Position numbers and translations under genes: made by a program
From: Cryptomeria japonica
Taxonomy: Eukaryota; Streptophyta; Pinopsida; Cupressales; Cupressaceae
Reading direction: 5' to 3'
NCBI RefSeq assembly: GCF_030272615.1
Contig: NC_081413.1
Coordinates: 16,814,285 to 16,878,284 of the forward strand
DNA: 64,000 nucleotides
In this document: positions 1 through 11,786 of the stretch, piece after piece
Layout: each line of letters starts with the position of its first letter
How positions within the stretch are numbered: position 1 is the stretch's first letter
The notes under the pieces: generated by a model
Seen by the model: the letters and a program-made list of their open reading frames with translations, nothing else
Database searches by the model: none
What the model was told of the DNA's origin: nothing

Positions 1-1087
1 TAAACTTAAATTATTATTATCATATTTTTATTTAACTCTTTTTTAAAAAAACATTAAAATTAAATTATAAATTTTTTTTATCATATTATTATATTTTATT
101 TTATATTTGTTCTTATTCTTAAATCTTTTTCTTATTTTATATTTATTTTTCTTTAATGCTTTCCTAAATATCATTTAGAGTCACCATCATGCTATATTAA
201 GAAATATTTAACATCATATGAGTCCATCTTTTTTAAAAATAAATTACCATAAAGATGATAGAAGTCATATGTAAACAATGAGATTTTATAAATACCCACG
301 AGCTATAATATACTCATAATAAAAAAATTAATGTTTTAAAATACTCCACTAAGTAGGTAGAAATATTAAGAAAATGTTTAAGTCATTTCAAGTTTCCTAA
401 TATATTGATTAGGCATTGACTAGGTGTAAATTAGGCATAAATATGAAATAATCCAGAAATATGTCGAGCAATTAAATCACCATCAATACGTTTCTATTTT
501 TGAGTGATGTTTCTATTTTTGAATTCTTTTCTTTACAGCCTGATTGAAATTTCAACATGATCACTATTTTTTAAGGCATAAGAATTGATTTACAAATATT
601 TTTACCTAATTTGTGGTAATTCCTAAGTCATTGGCATTAATTTGTAAACTATTTTTTGTTTGCATTTCTCCCAAACTATGATCTTTCGTCTTCCTAATCT
701 TCTCAAGATCGATATTGCTATTTTTACGCTTTGAATTTGGAATCACAATTTTGAAAGAATTACAATTGTTACTAGATATTAATCAGTGAGAAAATAGGAG
801 CACTATTGCAATGATACCATTACGCCACAGGATGTGGGAAGTTTTATTAAATGAAACTTTAAGGTTAAAAACTAATCCCGCCATCCATGGATAATGCCAA
901 AACAAGGGGTTAGACGAATTGTAAAGGGGTTATTTTTTAAAAATCCTTATAATGGCATATTTTATGTATAAAAGGGGGATAGGATTTTTGAAAAAGGTAA
1001 TTAGACTTGGAAGAATGTCAGAGTGTTCTTGGAGAGAATTTTTGTAAAGGGAGAGGGAATTTTTTTTCTTGTGAGGAGATTTTTTTT
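1..1087. other. AT-rich non-coding DNA
   Basis: No open frame of useful length and no recognisable protein remnant on either strand. The sequence is mostly A/T runs. The only suggestive signal is a TATA-like motif near 966, about 120 bases before the start of the dispersed repeat at 1088. Confidence 0.6.
965..977 (+). promoter_or_regulatory. Possible TATA box
   Basis: The sequence GTATAAAAGGGGG is a good TATA match, and a T-rich stretch follows in the next 120 bases. No gene is visible downstream, so it may belong to the retroelement-derived repeat that starts at 1088, or be chance in AT-rich DNA. Confidence 0.25.
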
Positions 1088-1998
1088 TGAAGCCTAGTTC
1101 AATCTTCTTTTTTAACCCTATTGTTTTCTTCTTCGTAAAAGCAGGTAATTATTTTTCTGTAACTGATCTTAAAGCTTGTAGTGCTGTGTAAAAGGCTTAT
1201 ATATTTGGACGTAAAAATCTGTTATGATATGAGAGAAATACAGAGCTAAATCGCTGTTAATTATTTTATATCTCAACTTACTAAATATTTCTGATATTCC
1301 AATTTAATGTAAGAACTGTTTATTTTCATTTCCTTCAAAGCACCTATTGGCATAATAAAATTGGCAATTAATGTTTGCTGACGATAGTATTGGGACTATG
1401 CATCACCATTCATCATTTTCTATTGGGCATATCCACCATAAAATTGGCCAGTATGACTAATACCCATTAAATTGCAGCTAGTTCACTCTATCTCCTTACT
1501 ACAGATGCGGTATAAAATCATATACTTGACGGTGCTAAGTTTAAATGTGTTGGACATAAAGCTACTCAAGGATAGAATCTGGGTTTAGCCGTTTCTGTAT
1601 CGTATTAAAAAAATGTCTTAAAATTCTCTCATAGCTTACGACTGCAATAAAAGCAATAAGTAAAATGTGTTGAGTTATAGTTAATCTGGATCAGTTAGGA
1701 CTCAGTCTAAGATCTTGTATTTACAGCTGGAAAATCTATTTATTGTTGGAGTGCTTTAGCAATTGAGGTATTGGTTTGTCTTAGTCATCCCAATATCGGT
1801 TCAGATGTGATTTATTTCCAACATCCTTTTAGTTACAGTGCAGGAGTTTTAGTGCTCCTAACTTAATTGTGATACCAAATATTGAACTAGAACTCATTTG
1901 AACGAGTTAACACTCAAACCTAAGACCTTCCATTTACTACTAGATTGCTCCACCAAATAAGATACTGCCCCCTCCTGACCAGTCCATCATTGATGAAT
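1088..1998 (+). repeat. Dispersed repeat, copy A (uninterrupted)
   Basis: This stretch matches a second copy that starts at 14927. The match runs from the GAAGCCTAG-like start through the shared blocks GCTGACGATAGTATTGGGAC and AGATAGAATCTGGGTTTAGC-like sequence to the TRIM-like unit at 1668-1998. Copy A lacks the two large insertions found in copy B (15410-16401 and 16582-22244), so it shows the pre-insertion state. Identity looks like roughly 80-85% by eye. No protein is encoded. Confidence 0.8.
1668..1998 (-). mobile_element. TRIM-like miniature retrotransposon (candidate)
   Basis: Two direct repeats of about 120 bases (about 1668-1797 and 1881-1998) flank a core of about 85 bases. Both contain a TGTTGAG-like start, a TTAGGACTC-like block, an AAGAYCTT-like block and a GGTAYTGG-like block. 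On the minus strand a degenerate tRNA-iMet-type primer site sits next to the right repeat (GATACCA at about 1870). The counterpart in copy B, at 22377-22391, reads TGGTATCAAAGC on the minus strand and is much clearer. Short direct repeats, a PBS and no coding capacity are the hallmarks of TRIM elements. The exact ends are uncertain. Confidence 0.5.
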
Positions 1999-3095
1999 GT
2001 TACTTATTTCTAGAAGACATAGAAAAGAATTAATATCTAAATTCTGAACTTAAGGAAGCTCAATAATACAGCAGATCATTAATTATTAAGTAAATTAGGC
2101 ATCTCATTAGCCTTCAACATTTTCAGGTGCTTTTGATTGGTCTTATAGTAGCATGTTTCTTTGATTTGTCTAGGCTATTTTTCCTTCCAAACACTGTTGA
2201 CCAATCCTCTTTGACAAACTAATAATAATGGTACTCTTACACAGGTGGAGTCTAGTCCTTGATCGTTAGGAACTTAGAATTCTTGTTGCTCGAGTTTTTT
2301 ATATTTTTTTATTCCAATTTATATTTTTTAAGACTACTTCATATAAATTATGATGTGTTAATTTCTTTATATATTTAATATAAATGGAACTATTTCATAA
2401 AAATAAATGATAGAAAGCTGAAGCTATTTAACTTTCTCTCTAAGACTTCATAGACATTTTACTCCAATAAATTTTTATCTTGAGATAGTGTGATATAATG
2501 CTTTCAGTGTAAATTCTAGCAATATTTTGATAACATTTTTCTCTCTACTCTAGCAATATTGCATGATAATAGTTATCAAATCTTTTAATACATGTCTATC
2601 ATCTAGTTGCATGTTTATCAATTTATCTATATCTTGTAATCGGGATTTTCCTCCACCAAGCGAGATTTGTTTATATTAAGTTATCAATTTATCTTTTATC
2701 CAATCTATCTAGCTATCTAGCTATCTATGGAGGTGGAAACACCAAAATGGGGACTTGACTGAAGCAAACCCCTATACAAACCCAACATTTTTCCCTTGTC
2801 TCAATGTGTGTAGGTGATGAATAGGTCTAAAATATGAAGCCATGCTCGGGGGTGCATTCTAGCAACTTTTGTTCGATGGTCATACAAATGACAGTGCAAC
2901 GTGTAGACGTCCTAAACCCGAGACTCTGTCTAGTTGACAATCAGACTTGTTTCATATGTAAATGTTATTTATGTAGTTAGTACGATTCTGACAGTACTGA
3001 ATAGTTCATTATTTACTATTTTCTATTTTCAAGTGTGTAAGTAGTTTTCTATATCTTCCCTTCTTGGCTCACCAGAGTGTCAGTTTAGTGAGGTA
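1999..3095. other. Non-coding DNA with a short ATCT repeat
   Basis: No coding signal seen. A short run of AGCTATCT-type units lies around 2697-2727. The rest is AT-rich single-copy-looking sequence. Confidence 0.5.
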
Positions 3096-3308
3096 GTGAA
3101 GGTAGGTTTGTTCCTTGGGATCAATCATCCTAAGGCTAGAAAATACCCTCCACATTTTTGTGAACCTGATGTGAAGCAACCTATGTCAAATCTTTTCCTC
3201 CAAGGATTTAATGCATTCTCTAAAGATGATTTGGACACGTTGCATGATGCCTTGGATGATTTCCTAAGAGTATCATCCCATGATCATGAAGATCCTAAGA
3301 TAGATTAA
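3096..3308 (+). CDS. Unrecognised 70-codon open frame
   Basis: The frame opens with GTG directly after a stop and has no ATG start, so it may be the tail of an older gene. The product is hydrophilic and acidic at its C-terminus (DDLDTLHDALDD region). After the stop the same frame continues with a similar-looking stretch containing two more stops, which suggests a decayed longer coding sequence rather than a small gene. I do not recognise the family. No ribosome, splice or promoter signal supports expression. Confidence 0.2.
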   Translation: MKVGLFLGINHPKARKYPPHFCEPDVKQPMSNLFLQGFNAFSKDDLDTLHDALDDFLRVSSHDHEDPKID

Positions 3309-4258
3309 TTTTTAGACTCTCCTTTGTTTAAGGATGAAAGGTCCATGAATGTAGATTAATTTTTAAAATATGTAAGAAGAGAATCTATAGAAAATTGAAT
3401 GTAGTTTCTAAGCTACTAGTTGTTTTTTGAAAGAAAAAAAAATCCTATTTGATGAAAATTTCAAATTTCAAATTTCAATGCAGTGGTACTTAAATTTCAG
3501 GAAAAAGATAAGTAGATGTATGTCTGACCACCCTAATCACAATCAAATCATAATTATTTTTTATAATATTTATAATATAATTATTAGACTCATGTCCGAA
3601 TGTGACACGTATTTTTTTATAATTTTTTATAAAGTAAATAATTATTTATGAATTTTTTACTACAACTTTTCAGAAATTCAAAAACTCCTACGTCTGACCA
3701 CCTTAACTTGGTCAAAACCTTATGAAATTTAATTTTTTTTAATTTTTCCCTTTGGTAGACTAAGCATAGGATGTGATGCATGTTTCAGATTCAAAAAATG
3801 TTATACCGTTTCAAAGTTACGAGTGTTTTTCAATCAGTCTATCAACCAGGACTTTTGTTAGAAGTCAATTAGAAAATAAATGATAATTATTTATTAAAGT
3901 CGAAATAAGACAAGCCTTATATTGTTGGAAAGCTGAGAATGTCATTTAAAAACCCTTTTCGTTTTATCAATTTTGGCTATAAAAAAAGTCGTCAGCCACC
4001 AGTGTAAAGTCTGGAAAATCAAAGAATACTAAAAAAACACATTTTTTTAGTTGACTTTCCTGGCTTGTCACTTCCAAGCCAAATCACAAAGCATTCCCGA
4101 GCCAAAATTTCAAATTTGAAATTTGTAAAACAAAAATCGGATATCCAATTTTAATAAGTAAATTCATTAACTAAATTTGCACATAAATAATCTATTGTTT
4201 ATTAATATATTTAATATTTTAATATATTAATTTATAAATAAATTAGTATATGATATTA
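3309..4258. other. AT-rich non-coding DNA
   Basis: No protein remnant recognised. Runs of T and AATTTCAAATTT-type short repeats occur near 3460 and 4110. The right edge abuts the GA tract of the satellite array. Confidence 0.5.
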
Positions 4259-4300
4259 GGGAGAGAGAGGGGGGAGTGGGGGGGGAGAGAGAGAGATTAG

Positions 4301-4342
<42 letters not shown>

Positions 4343-4354
4343 CGGGGGAGGAGG

Positions 4355-4390
<36 letters not shown>
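4259..4390 (+). repeat. GA-rich microsatellite (left wall of the satellite)
   Basis: A purine tract of mainly GA dinucleotides, interrupted by G runs and by one ATTAGGGAAGAG segment. It is the inverted counterpart of the CT tract at 7108-7252, which contains CCCCTAATCTCTC. Both outer edges read ATTAG/CTAAT, so the tracts look like terminal inverted repeats of the whole array. Confidence 0.9.
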
Positions 4391-7107
4391 TTATGGGTCC
4401 TATGGTGTCCTAACGGGTAATATTATGTCCTACGACCCCTTAGGACACCATATAACCCCTTAAGACACTAAATTATGTCATTATGGGTCATATTGTATCC
4501 TAAGGGGTCATATGACACAATATGACCCCTTTAAGACAGCATATGACCCCTTAGGACACAATATGACCCTTTACGACTCTATATGGTGTCGTTAGGGGTC
4601 ATATGGTGTCATGGGACACCATATGACTCCTTATAACACCATATTGTTGTGGGTCCTATGATGTCCTAAGGGGTCATATTGTGTCCTACGATCCCTTAGG
4701 ACACCATATGACCCCTTAAGACACCAAATTGTGTCGTTATGGGTCATATTGTGTCCTAAGGGGTCATATAATATATGACCCCTTAGGACACAATATGACC
4801 CTCTACAACTATATACAACGTCGTTATGGGTAATATGACGCCTTATGACACCATATGGTGTCATTAGGGGTCATATGGTGTCCTATGGGGTCATGGGACA
4901 CCATATGACCAATAAGGACAACATATGACCCCTTATGACAACATATGGTATCATTAGGGGTCATATGGTGTCCCAAGGGGTCATGGGACCCCTAAGGACA
5001 ACATATGACCCCTTATGACACCATATTGGGTCGTTATGGAACCTATGGGGTCCTCAGGGGTCATATTATGTCCTACGACCCCTTAAGAAACCATATGACC
5101 CCTTAAGACACCAAAATATGTCGTTATGGGTCATATTGTGTCCTAAGGGGTCATATTCGGTTATATGACCCGTTTAAGACACCATATGACCCCTAAGGAC
5201 ACAATATGCCACTTTACGACTATACGTTGTTGTTATGGGTCATATGACCCCTTATGACACCATATAGTTGCATTAGGGGTCATATGGTGTCCTAAGGGGT
5301 CATGGGACACCATATGACCCCTAAGGATAGCATATGACCCCTTATGACGCCATATTGGGTCTTTATGGGTCCTATGGTGTCCTAAGGGGTCATATTGTGT
5401 CCTACGACCCCTTAGGACACCATATGACCTACTAAGACACCTAATTGTGTCGTTATGGGTCATATTGTATCCTAAGGGGTCATGGGACACCATATGACTC
5501 CTAATGACAACATATGACCCCTTACGACACCATATTGGATTGTTATTGGTCCTATGGTGTCCTAAGGGTGTCCTAAGGGGTCATATTGTGTCCTACGACC
5601 CCTTAGGACACCATATGACCCCTTAAGACACCAAATTGTGTTGTTATGGGTCATATTGTGTCCTAAGGGGTGATATTGGGTTATATGACCCGTTTAAGAC
5701 ACCATATGACCCCTTAGAACACAATATGACCCTTTATGGCTCTATACAGTGTCGTTATGGTTCATATGACCTCTTATTACACTATATTGGGTCGTTATAG
5801 GTCCTATGGTGTCCTAAGGGGTCATATTGTGTCCTACGACCCCTTAGGACACCATGTGGCCCCTTAAGACACCAAATTGTGTCGTTATGTGTCATATTGT
5901 GTCCTAAGGGGTTATTAGACTCGTTTAAGACACCATATGACCCGGTAGGACACAATATGACCCTTTTCCGACTCTATACAGTGTCGTTATGGGTCAAATG
6001 ACCCTTTATGACACCATATGGTGTCCTAAGGGGTCATGTGACACCATACGACCCTTAAGGACAACATATGACCCCTTATGACAACATATTGGGTCGTTAT
6101 GGTTTCCTAAGGGGTCATATTGTGTCCTACAACCCCTTCGGATACCATATGACCCCTTCGGACACCAAATTATGTTGTTATGGGTCATATTGTGTCCTAA
6201 GAGATCATATTGTGTCATATGACCCCTTTAAGACACCATATGACCCCCTAGGACACAATATGACCCTTTATGACTCTATACGATATCGTTATGGGTCATA
6301 TGACGCTTTACGACTCTATACGATGTCGTTATAGGTCATCTGATTCTTTATGACACCATATGGTGTCGTTAGGGGTCATATGGTGTCCTAAGGGGTCATG
6401 ACACACCATATGGTGTCGTTTTAGTGTCATTAGGGGTCATATGGTGTCTTAAGGGGTCATGAGACACCATATGACCCCTAAGGACACCATATTGGGTCGT
6501 TATGAGTCCTATGGTGTCCTAAGGGGTCATATTGTGTCCTACGACCCCTTAGGACACCATATGACCCCTTAAGACGACAAATTGTGTCATTATAATATGA
6601 CCCCTTCAAGACACCATATGACCCCTAAGGACAACATATGACCCATTTTGACACTATATTAGGTCATTATGGGTCCTATGGTGTTGTAAGGGTCATACCG
6701 TATGACCCATAACGACCCCTATATGAGTCATAAAGGGCCATATTGTGTCCTAAGGGGTCATATGGTGTCTTAAACGAGACATATAACCCAATATGACCCC
6801 TTAGGACACAATATGACCCATAACAACACAATTTGGTGTCTTAAGGGGTCATATATTGTCCTAAGGGATCGTAGGACACAATATGACCCCTTTGGACACC
6901 ATAGGACTCATAACAACCCAATATGGTGTCATAAGGGGCCATATGTTATCCTTAGGAGTCATATTGTGTCGTAAGGGGTCATATTATGTTGTAAGGGGTC
7001 ATATGGTGTCTTAAAGGGGTCATATAACACAAGACCCATAACGACACAATTCGGTGTGTTAAGGGGTCATATTGTGTCCTACGACCCCTTAGGACACCAT
7101 ATGACCC
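4391..7107. repeat. Fold-back minisatellite of ~20-bp units
   Basis: About 2.7 kb built almost entirely from one unit of roughly 20 bases, CATATGACCCCTTAGGACAC, and its reverse complement GTGTCCTAAGGGGTCATATG, mixed in both orientations. CATATG and CCTTAGG/CCTAAGG cores make many perfect or near-perfect palindromes. A longer block starting GGTCCTATGGTGTCCTAAGG and followed by TGTGTCCTACGACCCCTTAG recurs at about 4395, 4650, 5040, 5367, 5548, 5798, 6099 and 6505, so there is a higher-order repeat with irregular spacing of roughly 170-400 bases. Open frames inside it are by-products of the repeat. Confidence 0.95.
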
Positions 7108-7252
7108 CTCCCATGATCTCTCTCTCCCCTAATCTCTCTCTCCCCCCTCTCTATATGACCCCTTAGCACACCATATGACCTCTCCCATGATCTCTCTCTC
7201 CCCTAATCTCTCTCTCCCCCCTCTCTCTCTCTCCCTCCCTTCCTCTCTCTCT
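7108..7252 (+). repeat. CT-rich microsatellite (right wall of the satellite)
   Basis: A pyrimidine tract of CT dinucleotides with C runs, mirroring the GA tract at 4259-4390. The junction with the satellite is duplicated: a piece made of ACCATATGACC, CTCCCATGATCTCTC and CCCCTAATCTCTC appears twice in tandem (about 7096-7153 and 7169-7222), which points to slippage or unequal exchange at the edge of the array. Confidence 0.9.
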
Positions 7253-9202
7253 AATGCTTTGTTGAATGCTCATACTGGATGTTCCAATGCCTCCAATTTG
7301 GCACAAGCTAAATGTACACTAACACATGTGAACTGACCAGCCTAGAGACCTACTTGTTGCATTTAGTGACAGTGACTATTGTGTGAAGGTTTTCATGTCC
7401 TTTATAGGCTACAATTATTGTATTTTACGAGATGTTAACAACAAAGATTTTTTCCTCTTGTAAAAGAAGACATGCATACATGTATTTGTTTTTGTGTGTT
7501 GTAAAGAGGAAAATAACATCTGTAACAATAAAACAAGACAATGAACACTAGCATCTTTAGCAAATCCTTCTACAAACACAGTCCTTGCATTCTTTGGCAA
7601 GAACTTTGCTGCTCTACAACTCTTTTTGTACAACATCTTCCCATGGAGGTGTCCCACCATGGCAATGAACAAGATGGTTGAGATCATTGGAATGCATACA
7701 ATTCATGTTTATGAAGGTACCACATTTTATTCAATTTTCAATAGAGCAATTTTTATAATGGATATCAATGGTCGAGTTCCTTGGTAAGAAATAATTTCTT
7801 TTGAAGTGGTGATCAAAATTTTAAGTTTTAGGAAACTCTATTATTTTTGGTGGTTATAAGTTATACATGAAAAATATCATAGCCATAAAAATGGTTTAGT
7901 TTAAGTCATTTACAAAGTTAGTTTTGATTGAGATATATAAGGTGAAGAGTTTAAATTTGATAATATTGAAGTGATCTTTACTTCTAAGGAAATATTTGTA
8001 AGGGTGGACTAGCAATCAAAACTAATAGTTTTGCATAATGGCACTAGAGGATGAAGAATTTCTAGAGGCTAGTGGCACTAGAGGATGAAGAATTTCTATC
8101 TCAAGCTAGCTTGTCACTTTGAGATGGTTCTTTGAATGAATAGCATTCTTAATTCCGTTTTTCTTTTCCTTATTTTTTGATGATGGATTTGAGGGTTACA
8201 TATATTGTGAAAATTTTTTTGAAGACAAGTAAGGGGTTTGGTATTGAACTCAATATGGATTGTTAACTAGAGATTTACAGAGACTATGATCTAGAATGAT
8301 ATGTTTATGAGGGTGAAAAGACAACATGATGGACCCATGTGCGTGTAGAGATTAGCATTGATTTTTGTCAAATAATTTGGTGTTTGTGATTTAGGATTTC
8401 AAGGAGATGGTAGTCTAGGAACTTAATAATGCAACTTGAAGCCACACCCTTACGGTTATGAGGTAGCTTGATGGAGTTCCACCCACATCAAGATTTTCTT
8501 GTTCAAAGAAATATCATCTAAAAAATGTTTATTTATTCTATGTAATTTGCAAGTTTTGTGATGTAATTCTTAAGAGGGAGGTCCCTTGGCAAGGTGAAAT
8601 CTATTTTTAGGAACAATGCAATTAGCGTGAATGCTAGCATAGATGTCATATTACTTTTTTTAATGCATATGCATATGCAATTATTTCATTGCATTTTCTT
8701 CTAGATACATTTTTATAAAGCTTTAAGGCAATTTCTTGTACAAATTTCGTGTTTGTTTGTTTCATAAGAAAACCAACATCAAGGTAATATAATACAAAGA
8801 AAAATTATGTGTTGATGAGGGAGCTTCATTAAGCCTCTAATCTTTGTGTACTTACGAAATTGATTAGAATCCAAAGATGACCCCACTTAAAATCTCTAAT
8901 ATTGTCATTGGTGTAAAAAATAGATGGTTCTAAAAATGCAAATTGGAAATGAAAATAATTCTACAAATGAAACTACAAATAAGAAAACTTACATATGAAA
9001 GAAAGCATGAATAATAAAATAAAATGGATATGAATGAATGGACAACTATTCTAAAGTAGATTAGTCCTTTTTAAAAATGAGGAGAGCATATAGCATAAAT
9101 GATCACATTGCAAACTTCAAGAATCTAAGAAAACAACTTGTAATCATGGTGGTGGAATCTGAAGACTTATGAATTGTAGAACATTTAATTGAATCTTTTT
9201 AG
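7253..9202. other. Unassigned DNA
   Basis: No protein family recognised on either strand. A 25-base direct repeat (GGCACTAGAGGATGAAGAAT core) occurs twice, 35 bases apart, at about 8039 and 8074. The 90-codon minus-strand frame at 7415-7687 has no recognisable features. Confidence 0.45.
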
Positions 9203-10140
9203 ATGGGTAACATAATCCCCCCCTCCCATGCCCGAGAGGCCTTCCAAGACAACAAGGTTGCCAAGAAAAAATTTAAAGGAAATAGAAATAGTTGTATTCT
9301 TCCTAGGCTTGATGAAGATCAACAAAACTTCAACTTGCATATCGAAATGCCAGTTGAACTGGATAAGAGTACTCTTGTGGGTAAAGACATGGGTTCCTCA
9401 ATAGTGGATATAGGGGCTGGTGAGAAAGTGGTAAAAGTTGCCATGGATGGACAACCCAATTTCTTCAATTGGGTGGTTGCAGAGATTTCAAGGTTGTAAT
9501 GCAATCTAATCAATGACCTTATTATTGGACAAAGCACTTTAAACACCCCATCCTCGGAGAATACGAATAACCTGTTGGACCTTAGCAAGAAGCTAGTGAT
9601 GAATGTTAAGGCCATGAAGAATGATCGTAAAGAAAAAATTATGAACTTGGAGGTGGCTTTGGATAAGGTTAATGAGAAGTTGAGAGGTGTTATTTCAATT
9701 AGCAGAACTACCATGACCAATAGCATGAAGGGTCTTTGAAGACTTAATAAAAAAGACCAATCCCTTAATGTCTCCCCCTTGGCTACTCAAGCTTCCCCCT
9801 CCATCTAATTTTGTGGCAAGGACAAGGAGATGGTGTCTATTCCAAAAGGTGATACCTAGAGCAAGCAAGGACCATCGGCTCGCACACGCAACAAGGATAA
9901 AGGTAAGTAGGTCAATGCTAGTGATATAGAGGATCTTGTTGAGATCAATATGATTTTTATTGATAAAAATGTTCAAAATTTTCAAATGTTGAACAATATT
10001 GTATAATCTTTGGGTTGTAAGACCCTGGTTTTGTTGCCACTAGCTTGCTATGGCTTGGCATCTAGTTTGTCTTTGCTGACCGGTTATTTTTGTTTGGGTT
10101 TCGAGTCCTTGTAAAACTTGTTTTACTCTAATAAAAAGCA
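9203..10140 (+). pseudogene. ORF1-only non-LTR retroelement remnant
   Basis: One frame starting with ATG at 9203 reads for about 270 codons with only a few stops (first at 9497). The N-terminal part (about 98 residues) is basic and then acidic. After the first stop the same frame gives a heptad-rich, coiled-coil-like stretch (LDLSKKL...LEVALDKVNEKL), then a basic tail. The coding part is followed by a T-rich 3' region ending in a block shared with the LINE remnant at 33016-34130, including AAAACTTGTTTT, and an A-rich end. No reverse transcriptase is present. I read it as an ORF1-type or nonautonomous retroelement; the exact family is unknown. The 135-codon frame on the other strand (9319-9726) is taken as a shadow. 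Confidence 0.4.
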
Positions 10141-11371
10141 TAACTACATACATACATTGCAACTAATAAAAAAAATTGACAACAACAAACAAGAATTATA
10201 TGAAGCTTTGTTGAATGAAGATGATAGAATTACAAACTTCTTAGGGGAGTCCAACAAAAGTTCAAAATAATTTTTAGCTAGAGAAAAATATAAGAATTAC
10301 AATCAAGATAAATCATACCAACATCAAAGACAAAATTAAAAAACTCCACACAAAAATAATCAAAAGCAATGAAATAAAAACAAAACATTTCTAAAAAGAA
10401 AAAAAGAAAAAAAAAAAGAATCAAATTAACAATTCTAAAACAAAAAGCCATCACATGTTACAATTTTGAAGAAGAAAAATATAAAAGTGATCATCCGTAA
10501 TAAAAAAATAATCATAATAATTTAATATTTTTTTCTTCTCAAAGAAATTCAAATCATGCATGGTACATTGAGTTAAGTGCTAGCTAAGATATGACTTACA
10601 ATACAAATTTCTTTAGTTCTTTAGAACTGGAAGGTGCAAAGACATTTTTTGGAATAGGTTTAATTTCAATAAAAGAAAATAGATGTGAGAAATTAGAAAT
10701 AATAAATGTGAATCCTGTATCTAAATTACCAAATAATCTTCATCCAATAAATCAATATAATTATAATATGGAGTTTTATTTAAATAAAACATTTAATACA
10801 AATTCAACATTTTCACTGTAAAATTTGAGAGTGATGGCATTTATACAACACATATTCTCCCATATTTTGGCAAAATAATTATGCCTACATTTCTCAGTTC
10901 GAAATGCAATTCAGTTTCATACATTAAAGAAGTCACAGAAAGATAACTCATATACTTTGATTATGTTTCTCAATAAATAAAAAATAGAAAACAAATATAC
11001 AGAAATTTGAACTTCGAAAGCATTTAAAAATAACAAAACTGAAGAAAGCAGAATAGACGAAAGGGAATTAAACAACGAAAACCATAACATTGTAGACGAA
11101 TTGTCCTTTTCTATCGTACGGAAGATAGGAAATCAACATTGGTTATAATTTTTCACTTGATTTGGAGGTTATTTTGGAATAGTAAGAAGTAACCATGGCT
11201 CTTTGCTTTAACTGAAGCTAAATATATTATTAAGTTGTTAAGCCATATAGATTAGAAGAATCTTCAAAGAATTAAAATCGTTACTAGATTATATTATTAA
11301 GTTGTATTCTATATTAGATTGAAACACATACAACTTCGATATCATTTCATTTAGTACAAAATGGACAAATA
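10141..11371. other. A-rich non-coding DNA
   Basis: A/T-rich sequence with poly-A-like runs (10380-10420) and no recognisable coding signal. The 76-codon frame at 10591-10821 is built from AT-rich codons and shows no family features. Confidence 0.5.
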
Positions 11372-11648
11372 TGTTAGGTATATTAATCTCAACATTTCGC
11401 ATAAATAGTTGCATGAAGAAAACTGTTTGTGAAGTATGCAGATAAAAATAAGTGTTCTATATATTAATTTTTAGTTGAAGATATATTTTTCTAAAATATA
11501 ATTTGCATAAAAAAACTAGTTGTTTCTGATCTTTGTGATCAGTTGATCCTTGATCTTGTAATCAAAAGGTTTTGAAGTTCATATGAATTAATATAGAATT
11601 TTCTTTTGGGCAATGTTTTTTGTATTTATGTTTATTTAATTTTTTTCA
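11372..11648 (+). repeat. Left LTR of the 11.4-14.4 kb element
   Basis: Starts TGTTAGGTATATTAATC and ends TTTTTTCA just before TTTGGTATCAGATC. It is 277 bases, shorter than the right LTR because it lacks about 140 bases in the middle. Confidence 0.65.
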
Positions 11649-11649
11649 T

Positions 11650-11663
11650 TTGGTATCAGATCT
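11650..11663 (+). other. Primer binding site
   Basis: TTGGTATCAGATC lies one base after the LTR end and matches the usual plant iMet primer site TGGTATCAGAGC except near its 3' end. Related degenerate sites recur at 12726, 12757, 14413 and 14702, suggesting several piled-up copies of the same family. Confidence 0.6.
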
Positions 11664-11786
11664 ATTTATTTCTGATCTTTGTGATTAGCTGATCCTTCAT
11701 CTCGTGATCAAAAAGTTTTGTGATCCATTTGAATTAATTAAAAATCTACTTTTGAGCAATGTCCTTTTGTAATTGTGTTTATTTGA

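Noticed and set aside
4631-6334. Several open frames of 70-90 codons with repeated YGVLRGH / YDPLGHH peptides
   Set aside because: They follow the satellite unit in whichever frame lacks stops and occur on both strands; they are artefacts of the repeat.
4391-7107. CRISPR-like array
   Set aside because: Units are contiguous, occur in both orientations and have no unique spacers or cas genes; the context is a plant genome.
7415-7687. 90-codon minus-strand ORF as a gene
   Set aside because: No motif, no supporting context, AT-rich surroundings; treated as chance.
9319-9726. 135-codon minus-strand ORF
   Set aside because: It is antisense to the better supported plus-strand remnant and has a T-rich, hydrophobic shadow composition.
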